Source: Bacteroidales bacterium (GTDB taxonomy: Bacteria; Bacteroidota; Bacteroidia; Bacteroidales; UBA12077). From it: a DNA stretch of 52,392 nt. The position numbers were made by a program, and so were the translations under genes. The notes beneath the pieces were generated by a model. The model ran no database searches and had not been told where the DNA came from. It saw only the letters and a program-made list of their open reading frames with translations. The DNA is taken from positions 81,435 through 133,826 of the forward strand of contig DMBU01000052.1 of the NCBI GenBank assembly GCA_003446015.1. Reading direction: 5' to 3'. Positions 33,531 to 41,552 of the stretch are shown here, in pieces; the first letter of the stretch is position 1; each line of letters opens with the position of its first letter.

Positions 33531-34703
33531 ATGTCCAAACGAGATTATTATGAGATTTTAGGGGTTTCGAAAGGTGCTTCGCAGGAAGAAATTAAAAAAG
33601 CTTATCGACAGCAGGCTATCAAATATCATCCTGATAAAAACCCGGGAGATAAAGATGCTGAATCAAAATTTAAAGAAGCTGCAGAAGCTTACGAAATTTT
33701 AAGTAATGCCGATAAACGTGCCCGATATGATCGTTATGGACATGCTGGTGTAGGTAGTGCTTCAGGAGCCGGTGGATATGGCGGCGGAATGACCATGGAA
33801 GATATTTTTGAAAACTTTGGTGATATTTTTGGAAGTGCTTTCGGAGGTTCCTTTGGTGGATTTAGCGGATTTGGTGGATTTAGTGGTTCACGTCAACGAG
33901 GACGAAGAGTAAACAAAGGATCGAATTTGAGAGTTAAGGTGAGCTTAAGTCTTAAGGACATTGCTCATGGTGTTAACAAAAAGATAAAAGTCAATAAGTA
34001 CATTGCTTGCGATGCTTGTGGTGGCAATGGAGCTAAAGATTCTTCATCTCACAGTGATTGTTCTACATGCCATGGAACAGGCCAGGTTACCAGAGTAACC
34101 AGTACTTTTCTCGGCCAGATGCAAACAACTCAAGCTTGTCATGTTTGCGGTGGAGAAGGGAAAATCATTACCAATAAATGTACTAAATGTCATGGCGAAG
34201 GAATTGTAAAAGATTCTGAAGTTATTTCATTAGATATTCCTGCAGGAGTTGCTGAAGGCATGCAACTTTCTGTAAGTGGAAGAGGAAATGCTGCTCGCCG
34301 AGGTGGAGTTAATGGTGATTTAATTGTTGTGATACATGAAGAAAGGCATCCTGATTTAATTCGGGACGGTAATGATTTAATATATGGATTATACCTGAAT
34401 TTTGCCCAAGCTGCTTTGGGAGCTCCTGTAGAAATCCCTACTGTCGATGGAAAAGTTAAAATTAAAATTGATGCAGGTACACAGCCTGGAAAAATTCTTC
34501 GTTTAAGAGGAAAAGGATTACCTGAAGTTAATGGTTATGGAAAGGGAGATTTGCTTGTAAATATTAATGTTTGGGTTCCTAAAAACCTTTCGAAAGAAGA
34601 ACAGAAACTGGTAGAGCAATTCTCTAATTCTGAGAACTTTAAGCCACAGCCAACTGCAGAAGATAAAAATATATTTGAAAAAATGAAAAACTTTTTTGAA
34701 TAA
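33531..34703 (+). CDS. dnaJ: Chaperone DnaJ (Hsp40, type I)
   Basis: 390 residues; it delivers unfolded clients to DnaK and stimulates its ATPase. The J domain holds HPD (33-35) in QAIKYHPDKNPGD. A Gly/Phe-rich region follows (about 75-125). Four CxxCxGxG zinc motifs are visible (CDACGGNG, CSTCHGTG, CHVCGGEG, CTKCHGEG), then the C-terminal substrate domains. It is complete and paired with grpE, and is followed by a terminator. Confidence 0.96.
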   Translation: MSKRDYYEILGVSKGASQEEIKKAYRQQAIKYHPDKNPGDKDAESKFKEAAEAYEILSNADKRARYDRYGHAGVGSASGAGGYGGGMTMEDIFENFGDIFGSAFGGSFGGFSGFGGFSGSRQRGRRVNKGSNLRVKVSLSLKDIAHGVNKKIKVNKYIACDACGGNGAKDSSSHSDCSTCHGTGQVTRVTSTFLGQMQTTQACHVCGGEGKIITNKCTKCHGEGIVKDSEVISLDIPAGVAEGMQLSVSGRGNAARRGGVNGDLIVVIHEERHPDLIRDGNDLIYGLYLNFAQAALGAPVEIPTVDGKVKIKIDAGTQPGKILRLRGKGLPEVNGYGKGDLLVNINVWVPKNLSKEEQKLVEQFSNSENFKPQPTAEDKNIFEKMKNFFE

Positions 34704-34726
34704 TAATATATACAACTATAATACAT

Positions 34727-34771
34727 AACCCCTGTTAGGATTTTTATTCCGGACAGGGGTTTGTTTTTATT
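34727..34771 (+). terminator. Terminator of grpE-dnaJ
   Basis: AACCCCTGT (34727-34735) pairs with ACAGGGGTT (34753-34761), with an inner GGA/TCC helix and a T-rich tail. It starts 24 bases after the dnaJ stop. Confidence 0.85.
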
Positions 34772-34787
34772 TATTCATGTTTATTTA

Positions 34788-34829
34788 ACCACAAAGGACA
34801 CCAGGAATTTCACAAAGACGCACAAAGGA
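34788..34829. repeat. CACAAAG-type dispersed repeat fragment
   Basis: This segment aligns with 43775-43815 over about 40 bases: both begin ACCACAAAG, continue ACACCA..GGA..TTCACAAAGA and end in a further CAC block. It lacks the GAGGGTGTCC ends present around the second copy, so it looks like a partial or degraded copy. Confidence 0.5.
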
Positions 34830-34980
34830 ATACCCGACGATTACCAGAATACCAGTATACATCTACAGTGTGTCATTTTGTGCTTTGCAAGATAAAAAAT
34901 GAGGTAGAATGTCAAAAACTACCCACTGCATAAGTTGAAGGATCTTTCTTGATAAAATAATTACATAACATTAATTATAT

Positions 34981-35006
34981 TTTACAATTAATATCATATT
35001 TGTAAA
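34981..35006. promoter_or_regulatory. Inverted repeat upstream of the hipB-like pseudogene
   Basis: TTTACAA (34981-34987) and TTGTAAA (35000-35006) are perfect seven-base inverted arms with a 12-base spacer, ending 14 bases before the ATG. The place and size suit an autoregulatory HipB operator. The sequence differs from the E. coli HipB site, so the assignment is inferred. Confidence 0.35.
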
Positions 35007-35020
35007 TTATATTTAACATT

Positions 35021-35377
35021 ATGACAAAAAAGGAACCTATTCTATTACCAAAATCGTTTAGAATATTATCAGAATTAGGTGAAAATATTCGCTTAGCAAG
35101 ACAATGAAGAAAATTAAGCTCAGAACAAGTGTCCGAACGCGCTAATATAAGCCGTCCAACATTAACTGAGATTGAAAAAGGATCACCAAAAGTAAGTATT
35201 GGATCTTATTTCTCTGTATTAAAGGTATTTGGATTAGAGAAAGATTTTCTTTTAATTGCGAAGGACGATATTTTGGGTAGAAAACTACAGGATGCAAATA
35301 TACAAATACGAAAACGGGCTCCTAAAAAACAAATGATTAACCAAAGAACAAGCGGAAGAGATAATGAGAACAGTTAA
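35021..35377 (+). pseudogene. HipB-like helix-turn-helix antitoxin, in-frame stop
   Basis: From ATG 35021 the frame reads MTKKEPILLPKSFRILSELG and GENIRLARQ, then TGA at codon 29 (35105-35107). It continues in the same frame as KLSSEQVSERANISRPTLTE and IEKGSPKVSIGSY, a standard XRE/HipB helix-turn-helix. A single C-to-T change in CGA (Arg) would explain the stop. A GTG at 35129 could restart translation but would lose the first helix. The last residues before 35377 are an out-of-frame reading of the adjoining hipA remnant, so the original 3' end is also lost. The antitoxin is probably inactive. Confidence 0.75.
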
Positions 35378-35477
35378 AAGATCAGTTCGGAGCTGGAAAA
35401 ACATGGCTTCAAAATATGGAATATCAAAAGCAGAGCAGGAATTAAAATCCATGGCTTTTTCAAGAGCATTTGATTAA
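35337..35477 (+). pseudogene. HipA-like kinase remnant (C-terminal 46 codons)
   Basis: Read in the frame LTKEQAEEIMRTVKRSVRSW, then MASKYGISKAEQELKSMAFS and stop, this matches the C-terminal helix bundle of HipA toxin kinases (W..A..YGIS..EQE...AF). The frame has a stop immediately upstream at 35334. The rest of hipA, about 1 kb including the kinase core, is missing. It overlaps the end of the hipB frame in another phase, so a deletion joined the two. No functional toxin can be made from it. Confidence 0.7.
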
Positions 35478-35748
35478 ACAAATTAGTTCAAGCATAAGTT
35501 TTACTACTTATATAAAAAATAATAGTAAAAAAGTTCGTTTTAGCATTTTATTCTGTCATTTCTATTTTTACTTCTTTTAATCCTAAATAAAGATTCTTTT
35601 TTGTTTTTTTAATCCAATTTACAGGCTTTATTCATAATCTGCATAACGTTTTATACGCATATACTGTTAATAAAGAACTGATACTAAAAAGATAAGATAT
35701 CTATTATTTCCTTTACTTGTACTTCTCTAACACCTAAACCTCTAATTT

Positions 35749-38700
35749 ATGAAAAAAAACTTACTCAAAAGAAGAGTAAGCATTTTGGCTATTTTTATTC
35801 TTTTTGTCAGTCAATTTGCTTTCGCACAAGTTCCCCCTGAAACCCTGAATGGGGAAGAACTGAAATCATGGTTACGAACCAACTACTACGACGGTAAACA
35901 CACTACCCTCGGTTATACAAATGCAAGAAAGTATTTATACAATTACATCGATAACGAAAATGGCGTTATTACATGCGTTTATTCAGGCTATCAGGTTAAT
36001 AGTGCCTATGGTGGAACAACGACATATCCTGCCCCAATAAACTGTGAACATACTATTCCTCAAAGTTACTTTGGTGAAGCAGACCCAATGGTTTCAGATA
36101 TTCATCACTTGTATCCCTCTTACGAAAACTGGAACAGTACACGCTCCAATTATCCTTTTGCTGATATCGTTGATAATGTGACCGCAAAATGGATGTACCT
36201 TGATCAATCGCTAACAACCATCCCAACATCAAATATTGATTTGTATAGCGAATATGCGAATTCAACCTTTGAACCCCGCGAAGATCATAAAGGGAATGTA
36301 GCCCGCTCAATATTCTATTTTTATACGATGTATCCAACCCAAGCCGGAGATCTTAGTTTAATTGGAGATATTAATATGTTTTATGAGTGGCACTTAGCTG
36401 ATCCTGTTGATGCTACCGAAACTGAAAGAAACGGGCAAGTAGAAACTTATCAGGGAAACAGAAACCCTTTTATTGATTATCCTGAACTCGTTGCACGTGC
36501 ATGGGGTTTTAGCTCTGCTGAAGTACCACCGTCAACTCCATCTCTGCAAATGAATGCGGGTACAACAAGTATCACTTTATCGTGGACAAATGTTTCAGAT
36601 GAAAATGGCTATAAATTATACAAATCAACCAATGGTTCGAGTTACAGCCTTTTATCCGATATAGCCGCCAATACAACAAGTTATTCTGATAATGCTGTAA
36701 CCGAAGGAACAACCTATTATTACTATATCTTAGCTTATAACGATTTTGGCAATAGTAGTAATAGCAATGTTGTTAGCGGACAACCTAATTCTGGCAGTAC
36801 AGGTACAGGAATTAGTGTTAGTGAAGCATTAGCAACATCAATAGGTACTGCTATTACAGTAGATGGAATTATTACTACATCATTTAATGGGGTATATGCT
36901 TTAATTATGAAAGACATTAGTGGTAGTGAAACTATTGTTGTAAAATTAGAAATAGATCAACGTGCTGAATGGAATCCCGAAAATAATCCAGGTGCAGTTG
37001 GAAAAACAATTGAAGTTGTAGGTGTTCGTGATATATATTCATCGCAGGCAAGTATAGAATATGTAACTAGCATAACCGAAATAGGCGGAAGCACTGAAGA
37101 TACTCAGGCTCCAACGGTTCCAAGCAGTTTAGCATACTCAAATGTTACTACTTCATCGGTTAACTTAAGCTGGACAGCTTCTACCGACAATGTAGGAGTT
37201 ACCGGATATGATGTTTACAGAAATGGTTCTTATCTGGCTTCCACAACATCAGTAAGTTATTCTGTAACAGGATTAAGTGCATCGACAGCATATACTTTCT
37301 ATGTAAAAGCAAAAGATGCTGCAGGAAATGTTTCTGCTGCAAGTACAACTCTTAATGTTACTACTTCAACGCCAGTTGATACTCAGTCACCAACTGTTCC
37401 AACAAGTTTAGCATCGTCGAATGTAACAGAAACCTCAGTTTATTTGAGTTGGAATGCTTCAACCGATAATGTTGGTGTTACAGGATATGATCTGTATAGA
37501 AATGGTAGCTATCTTGCGACTACTTCAAACACAGCCTACTCTGTTACAGGATTATCTGCATCAACAACATATACATTTTATGTAAAGGCTAAAGATGCTG
37601 CGGGGAATATTTCAACTGCAAGCTCAACCATTTCGGTTACAACCAATGATGTTGTGCTTAGCTATTGTAGTTCTCAAGGGAATAATTCAACATATGAATG
37701 GATAGCACAAGTAAGTATTGGAGCATTCACTAATTCATCAGCGTCTGCAAAGTATACTGATTTTACATCTAAGATAATTTCGTTAGAATCGGGAACTTCG
37801 GTAAATGTTTCTTTAACTCCAGGATTTAGTAGCTCAACTTACAATGAATATTGGAAAATCTGGATCGATTACAATGCTGATGGAGATTTTGACGATTCAG
37901 GAGAATTAGCGTATGACGCCGGAGCATTAAGCAAAACAACTGTTTCAGGGAGCATTAATGTTCCTTCATCTGCATCGGGATCAACTCGAATGAGGGTTTC
38001 AATGAAATATAATGCTGCACAAACCGCCTGCGAAACATTCAGTTACGGTGAGGTTGAAGATTATACCGCAACATTTACAGCATCTGTTCCTGATACTCAG
38101 GCACCAACGATTCCAGTTTCTTTAGCTGCAACAAATGTAACTTCATCTTCAGCAACTATTAGCTGGACCGCTTCAACCGACAATTTTGGAGTATCCGGAT
38201 ATGACATCTACAAAAATGGATCATTCATTGGAAACTCATCAACTACAAATTATGCTGTTTCAGGATTATCTGCTTCAACAACATATTCATTTACTGTAAA
38301 AGCAAAAGATGCTGCTGGTAATATTTCAGGATTTAGCAATGCATTAAATGTTACTACATCTGATATTCAGTTAACATATTGTTCAACCAAAGGCAGTAAT
38401 GTGTATTACGAATGGATTGACCTTGTTCAAATTGGATCAATTAACAATTCTACTGTAGCAAATGGAGGCTATGCTGATTTCACAAATCTTTCAACTAGTC
38501 TTGCTTTAGGAGAAACTGTTTCGATTAACTTAAGTTGTGGATTTAAGAGTACAAGCTACACTGAATACTGGCATGTGTGGATCGACTGGAACCAGAATGG
38601 AACATTTGACAGCAGCGAAGAAATGGTTAAACAATCTTCAAGCAGCTCAGGTACGTTGACTTATAGTTTTACTGTTCCGGGTGATGCAATAACAGGATCA

Positions 38701-39099
38701 ACACGCATGAGAGTTACCATGAAATACAATGCAGTAGCAACACCGTGCGAAACGTTTAGTTATGGCGAGGTTGAAGATTACACGATAAATGTTACAGCAA
38801 CTAAGAGTGCAACAATCGCAGCTGTTAACCAGGATATTTCGTTTGCCAATTTGAAAGTTAAGCTTTATCCAAATCCTGCTGAAAGTTATACCAACATTGA
38901 ACTAATTAGTGAATCAAATACAACTTTTGAATATAAGGTAATTGATATTGAAGGAAGAGTAATTTCAACTAAGAGAGACATACCGGTTAATGGATATCAA
39001 GAAGAACATGTTGATATTTCAAACCTGAAATCAGGTATTTATTTTATAATGATTTCGAATCAACAATATAAAGAAACGTTCAAACTAATAGTTAAGTAA
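35749..39099 (+). CDS. Secreted endonuclease I with FnIII, GEVED and T9SS type A tail
   Basis: 1116 residues. The signal peptide ends near residue 26 (FVSQFAFA). The endonuclease I/NucM domain (about 27-255) shows NCEHTIPQSYF (98-108), SDIHHLYPS, RSIFYFYTMYP and QGNRNPFIDYPEL, the usual catalytic His and metal-binding Asn. Next are a fibronectin III module (about 263-345), an OB-like domain (about 350-445), FnIII modules at about 451, 544 and 782, and GEVED domains at about 638 and 875 (YGEVEDYT in each). From about 1035 comes the type A T9SS sorting domain (VKLYPNPAES, LKSGIYFIMI). It is probably a surface or released nuclease for DNA scavenging. It ends in a terminator. Confidence 0.92.
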   Translation: MKKNLLKRRVSILAIFILFVSQFAFAQVPPETLNGEELKSWLRTNYYDGKHTTLGYTNARKYLYNYIDNENGVITCVYSGYQVNSAYGGTTTYPAPINCEHTIPQSYFGEADPMVSDIHHLYPSYENWNSTRSNYPFADIVDNVTAKWMYLDQSLTTIPTSNIDLYSEYANSTFEPREDHKGNVARSIFYFYTMYPTQAGDLSLIGDINMFYEWHLADPVDATETERNGQVETYQGNRNPFIDYPELVARAWGFSSAEVPPSTPSLQMNAGTTSITLSWTNVSDENGYKLYKSTNGSSYSLLSDIAANTTSYSDNAVTEGTTYYYYILAYNDFGNSSNSNVVSGQPNSGSTGTGISVSEALATSIGTAITVDGIITTSFNGVYALIMKDISGSETIVVKLEIDQRAEWNPENNPGAVGKTIEVVGVRDIYSSQASIEYVTSITEIGGSTEDTQAPTVPSSLAYSNVTTSSVNLSWTASTDNVGVTGYDVYRNGSYLASTTSVSYSVTGLSASTAYTFYVKAKDAAGNVSAASTTLNVTTSTPVDTQSPTVPTSLASSNVTETSVYLSWNASTDNVGVTGYDLYRNGSYLATTSNTAYSVTGLSASTTYTFYVKAKDAAGNISTASSTISVTTNDVVLSYCSSQGNNSTYEWIAQVSIGAFTNSSASAKYTDFTSKIISLESGTSVNVSLTPGFSSSTYNEYWKIWIDYNADGDFDDSGELAYDAGALSKTTVSGSINVPSSASGSTRMRVSMKYNAAQTACETFSYGEVEDYTATFTASVPDTQAPTIPVSLAATNVTSSSATISWTASTDNFGVSGYDIYKNGSFIGNSSTTNYAVSGLSASTTYSFTVKAKDAAGNISGFSNALNVTTSDIQLTYCSTKGSNVYYEWIDLVQIGSINNSTVANGGYADFTNLSTSLALGETVSINLSCGFKSTSYTEYWHVWIDWNQNGTFDSSEEMVKQSSSSSGTLTYSFTVPGDAITGSTRMRVTMKYNAVATPCETFSYGEVEDYTINVTATKSATIAAVNQDISFANLKVKLYPNPAESYTNIELISESNTTFEYKVIDIEGRVISTKRDIPVNGYQEEHVDISNLKSGIYFIMISNQQYKETFKLIVK
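37099..38370 (+). repeat. Repeated FnIII coding units in the nuclease gene
   Basis: Three related units of about 270-280 bases start at 37099, 37378 and 38092, each opening with codons for DTQ(A/S)PT(V/I)P and closing with YTFYVKAKDAAGN or close variants. Two GEVED-coding units (about 37657-38080 and 38370-38800) also resemble each other. They arose by duplication within the gene and could recombine. Confidence 0.8.
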
Positions 39100-39116
39100 A
39101 AATCAAACCAAACCTG

Positions 39117-39149
39117 AAAAAGCTGTCGAAACATTCGACAGCTTTTTTA
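39117..39149. terminator. Terminator of the nuclease gene, likely bidirectional
   Basis: AAAGCTGTCGAA (39119-39130), a three-base loop, and TTCGACAGCTTT (39134-39145) form a perfect 12-bp stem, followed by T residues. A-rich sequence on the other side could also end the convergent minus-strand operon. Confidence 0.9.
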
Positions 39150-39170
39150 TTATATTGATTTTTTAGAAAT

Positions 39171-39452
39171 TTATAAAGCCTCGTAGATTTTTATATCCTT
39201 TGATTCAAACCAATCTTGTGTTTTTGATATAAACTCAATCATGTGTCCGGTTTTCAAATGAGCATCTAATGCTTCTTTTGATTCCCAACGCTCAAAAAGA
39301 AAAAACTCAGAATTATCTGCTCTACATGGATAAAGCTCATATTCTAAGCAACCATTTTCTGCTCTAACTTCTGGAGAAATATTCTTAAACTCTTTTAAGT
39401 ATTCGTTGGTATTTTCAGGTTTTGTTTTTGATTTTACGGTAACTATAATCAT
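39171..39452 (-). CDS. Antibiotic biosynthesis monooxygenase (ABM) fold protein
   Basis: 93 residues, the size of a single dimeric alpha-beta barrel of the ABM/YgiN family. Segments are IIVTVKSKTKPENTNEYLKE, GCLEYELYPCRADNSEFFLF, ERWESKEALDAHLKTGHMIE. Members include quinol and other cofactor-free monooxygenases; the substrate here is unknown. It is seven bases after the methyltransferase gene and is probably the last gene of a minus-strand operon starting at truA. Confidence 0.8.
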   Translation of the reverse strand: MIIVTVKSKTKPENTNEYLKEFKNISPEVRAENGCLEYELYPCRADNSEFFLFERWESKEALDAHLKTGHMIEFISKTQDWFESKDIKIYEAL

Positions 39453-39459
39453 GATTAAT

Positions 39460-40242
39460 TTATTCGTTCGATATTTTTTTTGTATTTACTCTTACAAATT
39501 CCATTTTAGCAACATCCTTTTTTGATTTAAATACTTTATCGAGCTGAATGGTAAAAGGGAGTTTTATTTTCTGTAGAAAAATAGCTGTCCGGCTCAGGGC
39601 TTCGCCTTCTTTCCGTGTTTTTGGACTAAAAACCTTTCTAATAATACCACATACATAATAGCTAACACGAATATTTATAAATTCAGTATTTACTAATTTA
39701 AATCCATGTAACCTGCATATTTCTTCGTAATACCCTACCGGTCTGCCGTAGCAAAGCTCGTCGCCTTTAATTTTCTTTTCTATTCGTTCAAACAGAAAAA
39801 CTTTCTCCGATGAGACACGACATATTTCGGCTATGATCTGCCTGAGCATTTCTTCGTTTGTATTATGTTGTAAAACAGTAGCGGTAAAAACATAATCGAA
39901 TTCCTCATCTGCAAAAGGAAGTTTAACTCCGTTTATTTTAACTAATTCTATGTCCTGAGGTAATTTTTCCCTTGAAAGCTTGATCATTTCATCTGAAATA
40001 TCAGCACCCACCAAACGCTTTGGTGATTTCTTCCATGCTTCTAAAAGATTTCCTCCAGGACCACAACCTAATTCAAGAACATTTTTTCCTTCGAAATTAA
40101 CAGAGTTAAGCATTTGAAGGAATCTCCTTCGCTTATACCTGTAAAAAGGCTCATCGTCACCGGCAATAACATTTTTTCCTTCTCGCAATTTAATTCTGGC
40201 AGCTACCTCCGACCAATAAGTTTCGGGATTATAGTTAGTCAT
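39460..40242 (-). CDS. Class I SAM-dependent methyltransferase
   Basis: 260 residues. Motif I is VLELGCGPGGNLLEAW, followed by the acidic SAM-ribose motif LVGADISDEMIKLSREKL and a post-motif FADEEFDYVFTATVLQHN. This places it in the Methyltransf_11/25 group; the methyl acceptor cannot be told. The C-terminal third is basic. It sits between a small membrane protein gene (5-base gap) and the ABM gene. Confidence 0.85.
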   Translation of the reverse strand: MTNYNPETYWSEVAARIKLREGKNVIAGDDEPFYRYKRRRFLQMLNSVNFEGKNVLELGCGPGGNLLEAWKKSPKRLVGADISDEMIKLSREKLPQDIELVKINGVKLPFADEEFDYVFTATVLQHNTNEEMLRQIIAEICRVSSEKVFLFERIEKKIKGDELCYGRPVGYYEEICRLHGFKLVNTEFINIRVSYYVCGIIRKVFSPKTRKEGEALSRTAIFLQKIKLPFTIQLDKVFKSKKDVAKMEFVRVNTKKISNE

Positions 40243-40247
40243 ATTTC

Positions 40248-40430
40248 TTACTTTCTATTATTAGACTTATCTTCTCGAAGTGTTGCCCATAAAAGACTTA
40301 TTACTCCAACCGCAAAAACAATTATCAATTGCTTATAACTAACTGGTATAACAATTTTAACTTTAAGAACAAAGATAATTGTTGTAACAATTAGAAGTAT
40401 ATAGGACAATATTCTAACAAAGGTATTCAT
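40248..40430 (-). CDS. Small two-helix membrane protein
   Basis: 60 residues: MNTFVRILSYILLIVTTIIF begins the first hydrophobic helix, and LIIVFAVGVISLLWATL forms the second, with a charged C terminus (REDKSNNRK). It resembles no family I know. The five-base gap to the downstream methyltransferase and 61-base gap to truA support a real gene in the same operon, but at this length chance remains possible. Confidence 0.5.
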   Translation of the reverse strand: MNTFVRILSYILLIVTTIIFVLKVKIVIPVSYKQLIIVFAVGVISLLWATLREDKSNNRK

Positions 40431-40491
40431 GATTTTGTATTTAATTTGATTTCAACAATTACGTAAAAATATCATATTTATTAAAGAAATA

Positions 40492-41304
40492 TTATGCTTC
40501 TTTCCAGAAACCTTTTATTCTTTCATCCAAAACTGCAAACATTTCATTTCTTGGTAAGATATCTAAAAAAGGATAGGAAATTCTCGTAAGATATAAGCCT
40601 TGAGGATATGCAATATTCACAAATGGCAATGTTACTTTACTTTTCAGATTTCGTTCAAATTCTTCTATACTAAGCTTGCCTGTTCCAATTTCAAGAAGTT
40701 TGTAAACCATAATTCTAATCATGCTTTTTAAAAACTTATCGGAAGTAAACTGAAAACGTAAGCAATCTTTTTCCTGATTGTGAAAAAGCTTAATTGATTT
40801 AAGATTACAAATTGTACTGGTATGCCTGTCGGGAGTTTTACAGAGTGCACGAAAATCTGAATAATTTGGTATTATTGTAATCGCATCTTTTATCTGATTT
40901 AAATCAATATCATCAAGTGAATAAAACGAACTTAACTCAGATAAAAAAGGATCTTTTCGGGTATGAATAAAATAATTGTATGTTCGTTCCCTGGCATCAA
41001 ATTGCGCATGAGGTTCACCATCCATTTTAATAATGTCGAAAACTGAAATGTCGTTTGGCAACATTTTATTTAAAATGAATTTCAAATCCATTTGATACTC
41101 TTCTTTTAAATCGATATGAAAAAAAAACTGTGCTGCATGCACGCCTGCATCTGTTCTTCCACAACCAAGACACGGAATCTCGTATTTAAAAATTTGATTT
41201 AAGGAATTTTCAAAAACTTCCTGAATAGTTAATACTCGTTTTTGTCTTTGCCAACCTCTGTAATTTGTTCCTTTATATCCAATATGTAAAAAATATCTGA
41301 TCAT
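40492..41304 (-). CDS. truA: tRNA pseudouridine synthase A
   Basis: 270 residues; it isomerises U38-U40 in the tRNA anticodon stem. The catalytic Asp lies in GCGRTDAGVHAAQFFFHID. Other signatures are RYFLHIGYKGTNYRGWQRQ at the start, FDARERTYNYFIH and MIRIMVYKLLEIGTGKL. Length and motif order are normal. A TACATTTG box (41321-41328, minus strand) lies upstream without a clear -33 partner. Confidence 0.95.
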   Translation of the reverse strand: MIRYFLHIGYKGTNYRGWQRQKRVLTIQEVFENSLNQIFKYEIPCLGCGRTDAGVHAAQFFFHIDLKEEYQMDLKFILNKMLPNDISVFDIIKMDGEPHAQFDARERTYNYFIHTRKDPFLSELSSFYSLDDIDLNQIKDAITIIPNYSDFRALCKTPDRHTSTICNLKSIKLFHNQEKDCLRFQFTSDKFLKSMIRIMVYKLLEIGTGKLSIEEFERNLKSKVTLPFVNIAYPQGLYLTRISYPFLDILPRNEMFAVLDERIKGFWKEA

Positions 41305-41468
41305 ATCATTTTTAAAAAATCAAATGTACATTAACTTAATTAATTTGCTTGAAGATTTGTTTCAATTTATAAAATATATAGGATAATTTAGAACAATGTA
41401 CTCAATGATTTATGTAGAGTAACTTTAATTACGATAACAATAAAAACAGCCTAAAAGTGATGTGGCAC

Positions 41469-41503
41469 TTTGTTTTTTATTCCTTAGAATAGTTTTAAAT
41501 TTG
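41469..41503 (+). promoter_or_regulatory. Promoter candidate for the M3 peptidase gene
   Basis: TTTG (41469-41472) and TAAATTTG (41496-41503) are 23 bases apart, at the long end of the Bacteroidota spacing. The GTG start is 50 bases downstream. Confidence 0.5.
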
Positions 41504-41552
41504 GAACCTAAAGTTTTAATATCTATACTAAAAACCTATAAATCTTAATGCC

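Larger units (their letters stand above)
34704..35020. other. Non-coding stretch after dnaJ with terminator, repeat fragment and hipB operator candidate
   Basis: This 317-base region holds the dnaJ terminator (34727-34771), a CACAAAG-type repeat fragment (34788-34829) and an inverted repeat just before the broken hipB gene (34981-35006). Between 34830 and 34980 I see no gene or clear structure. Confidence 0.7.

Noticed and set aside
37099..38370. CRISPR-like repeats in the nuclease gene
   Set aside because: The repeats are long, coding and in frame, and correspond to FnIII modules.
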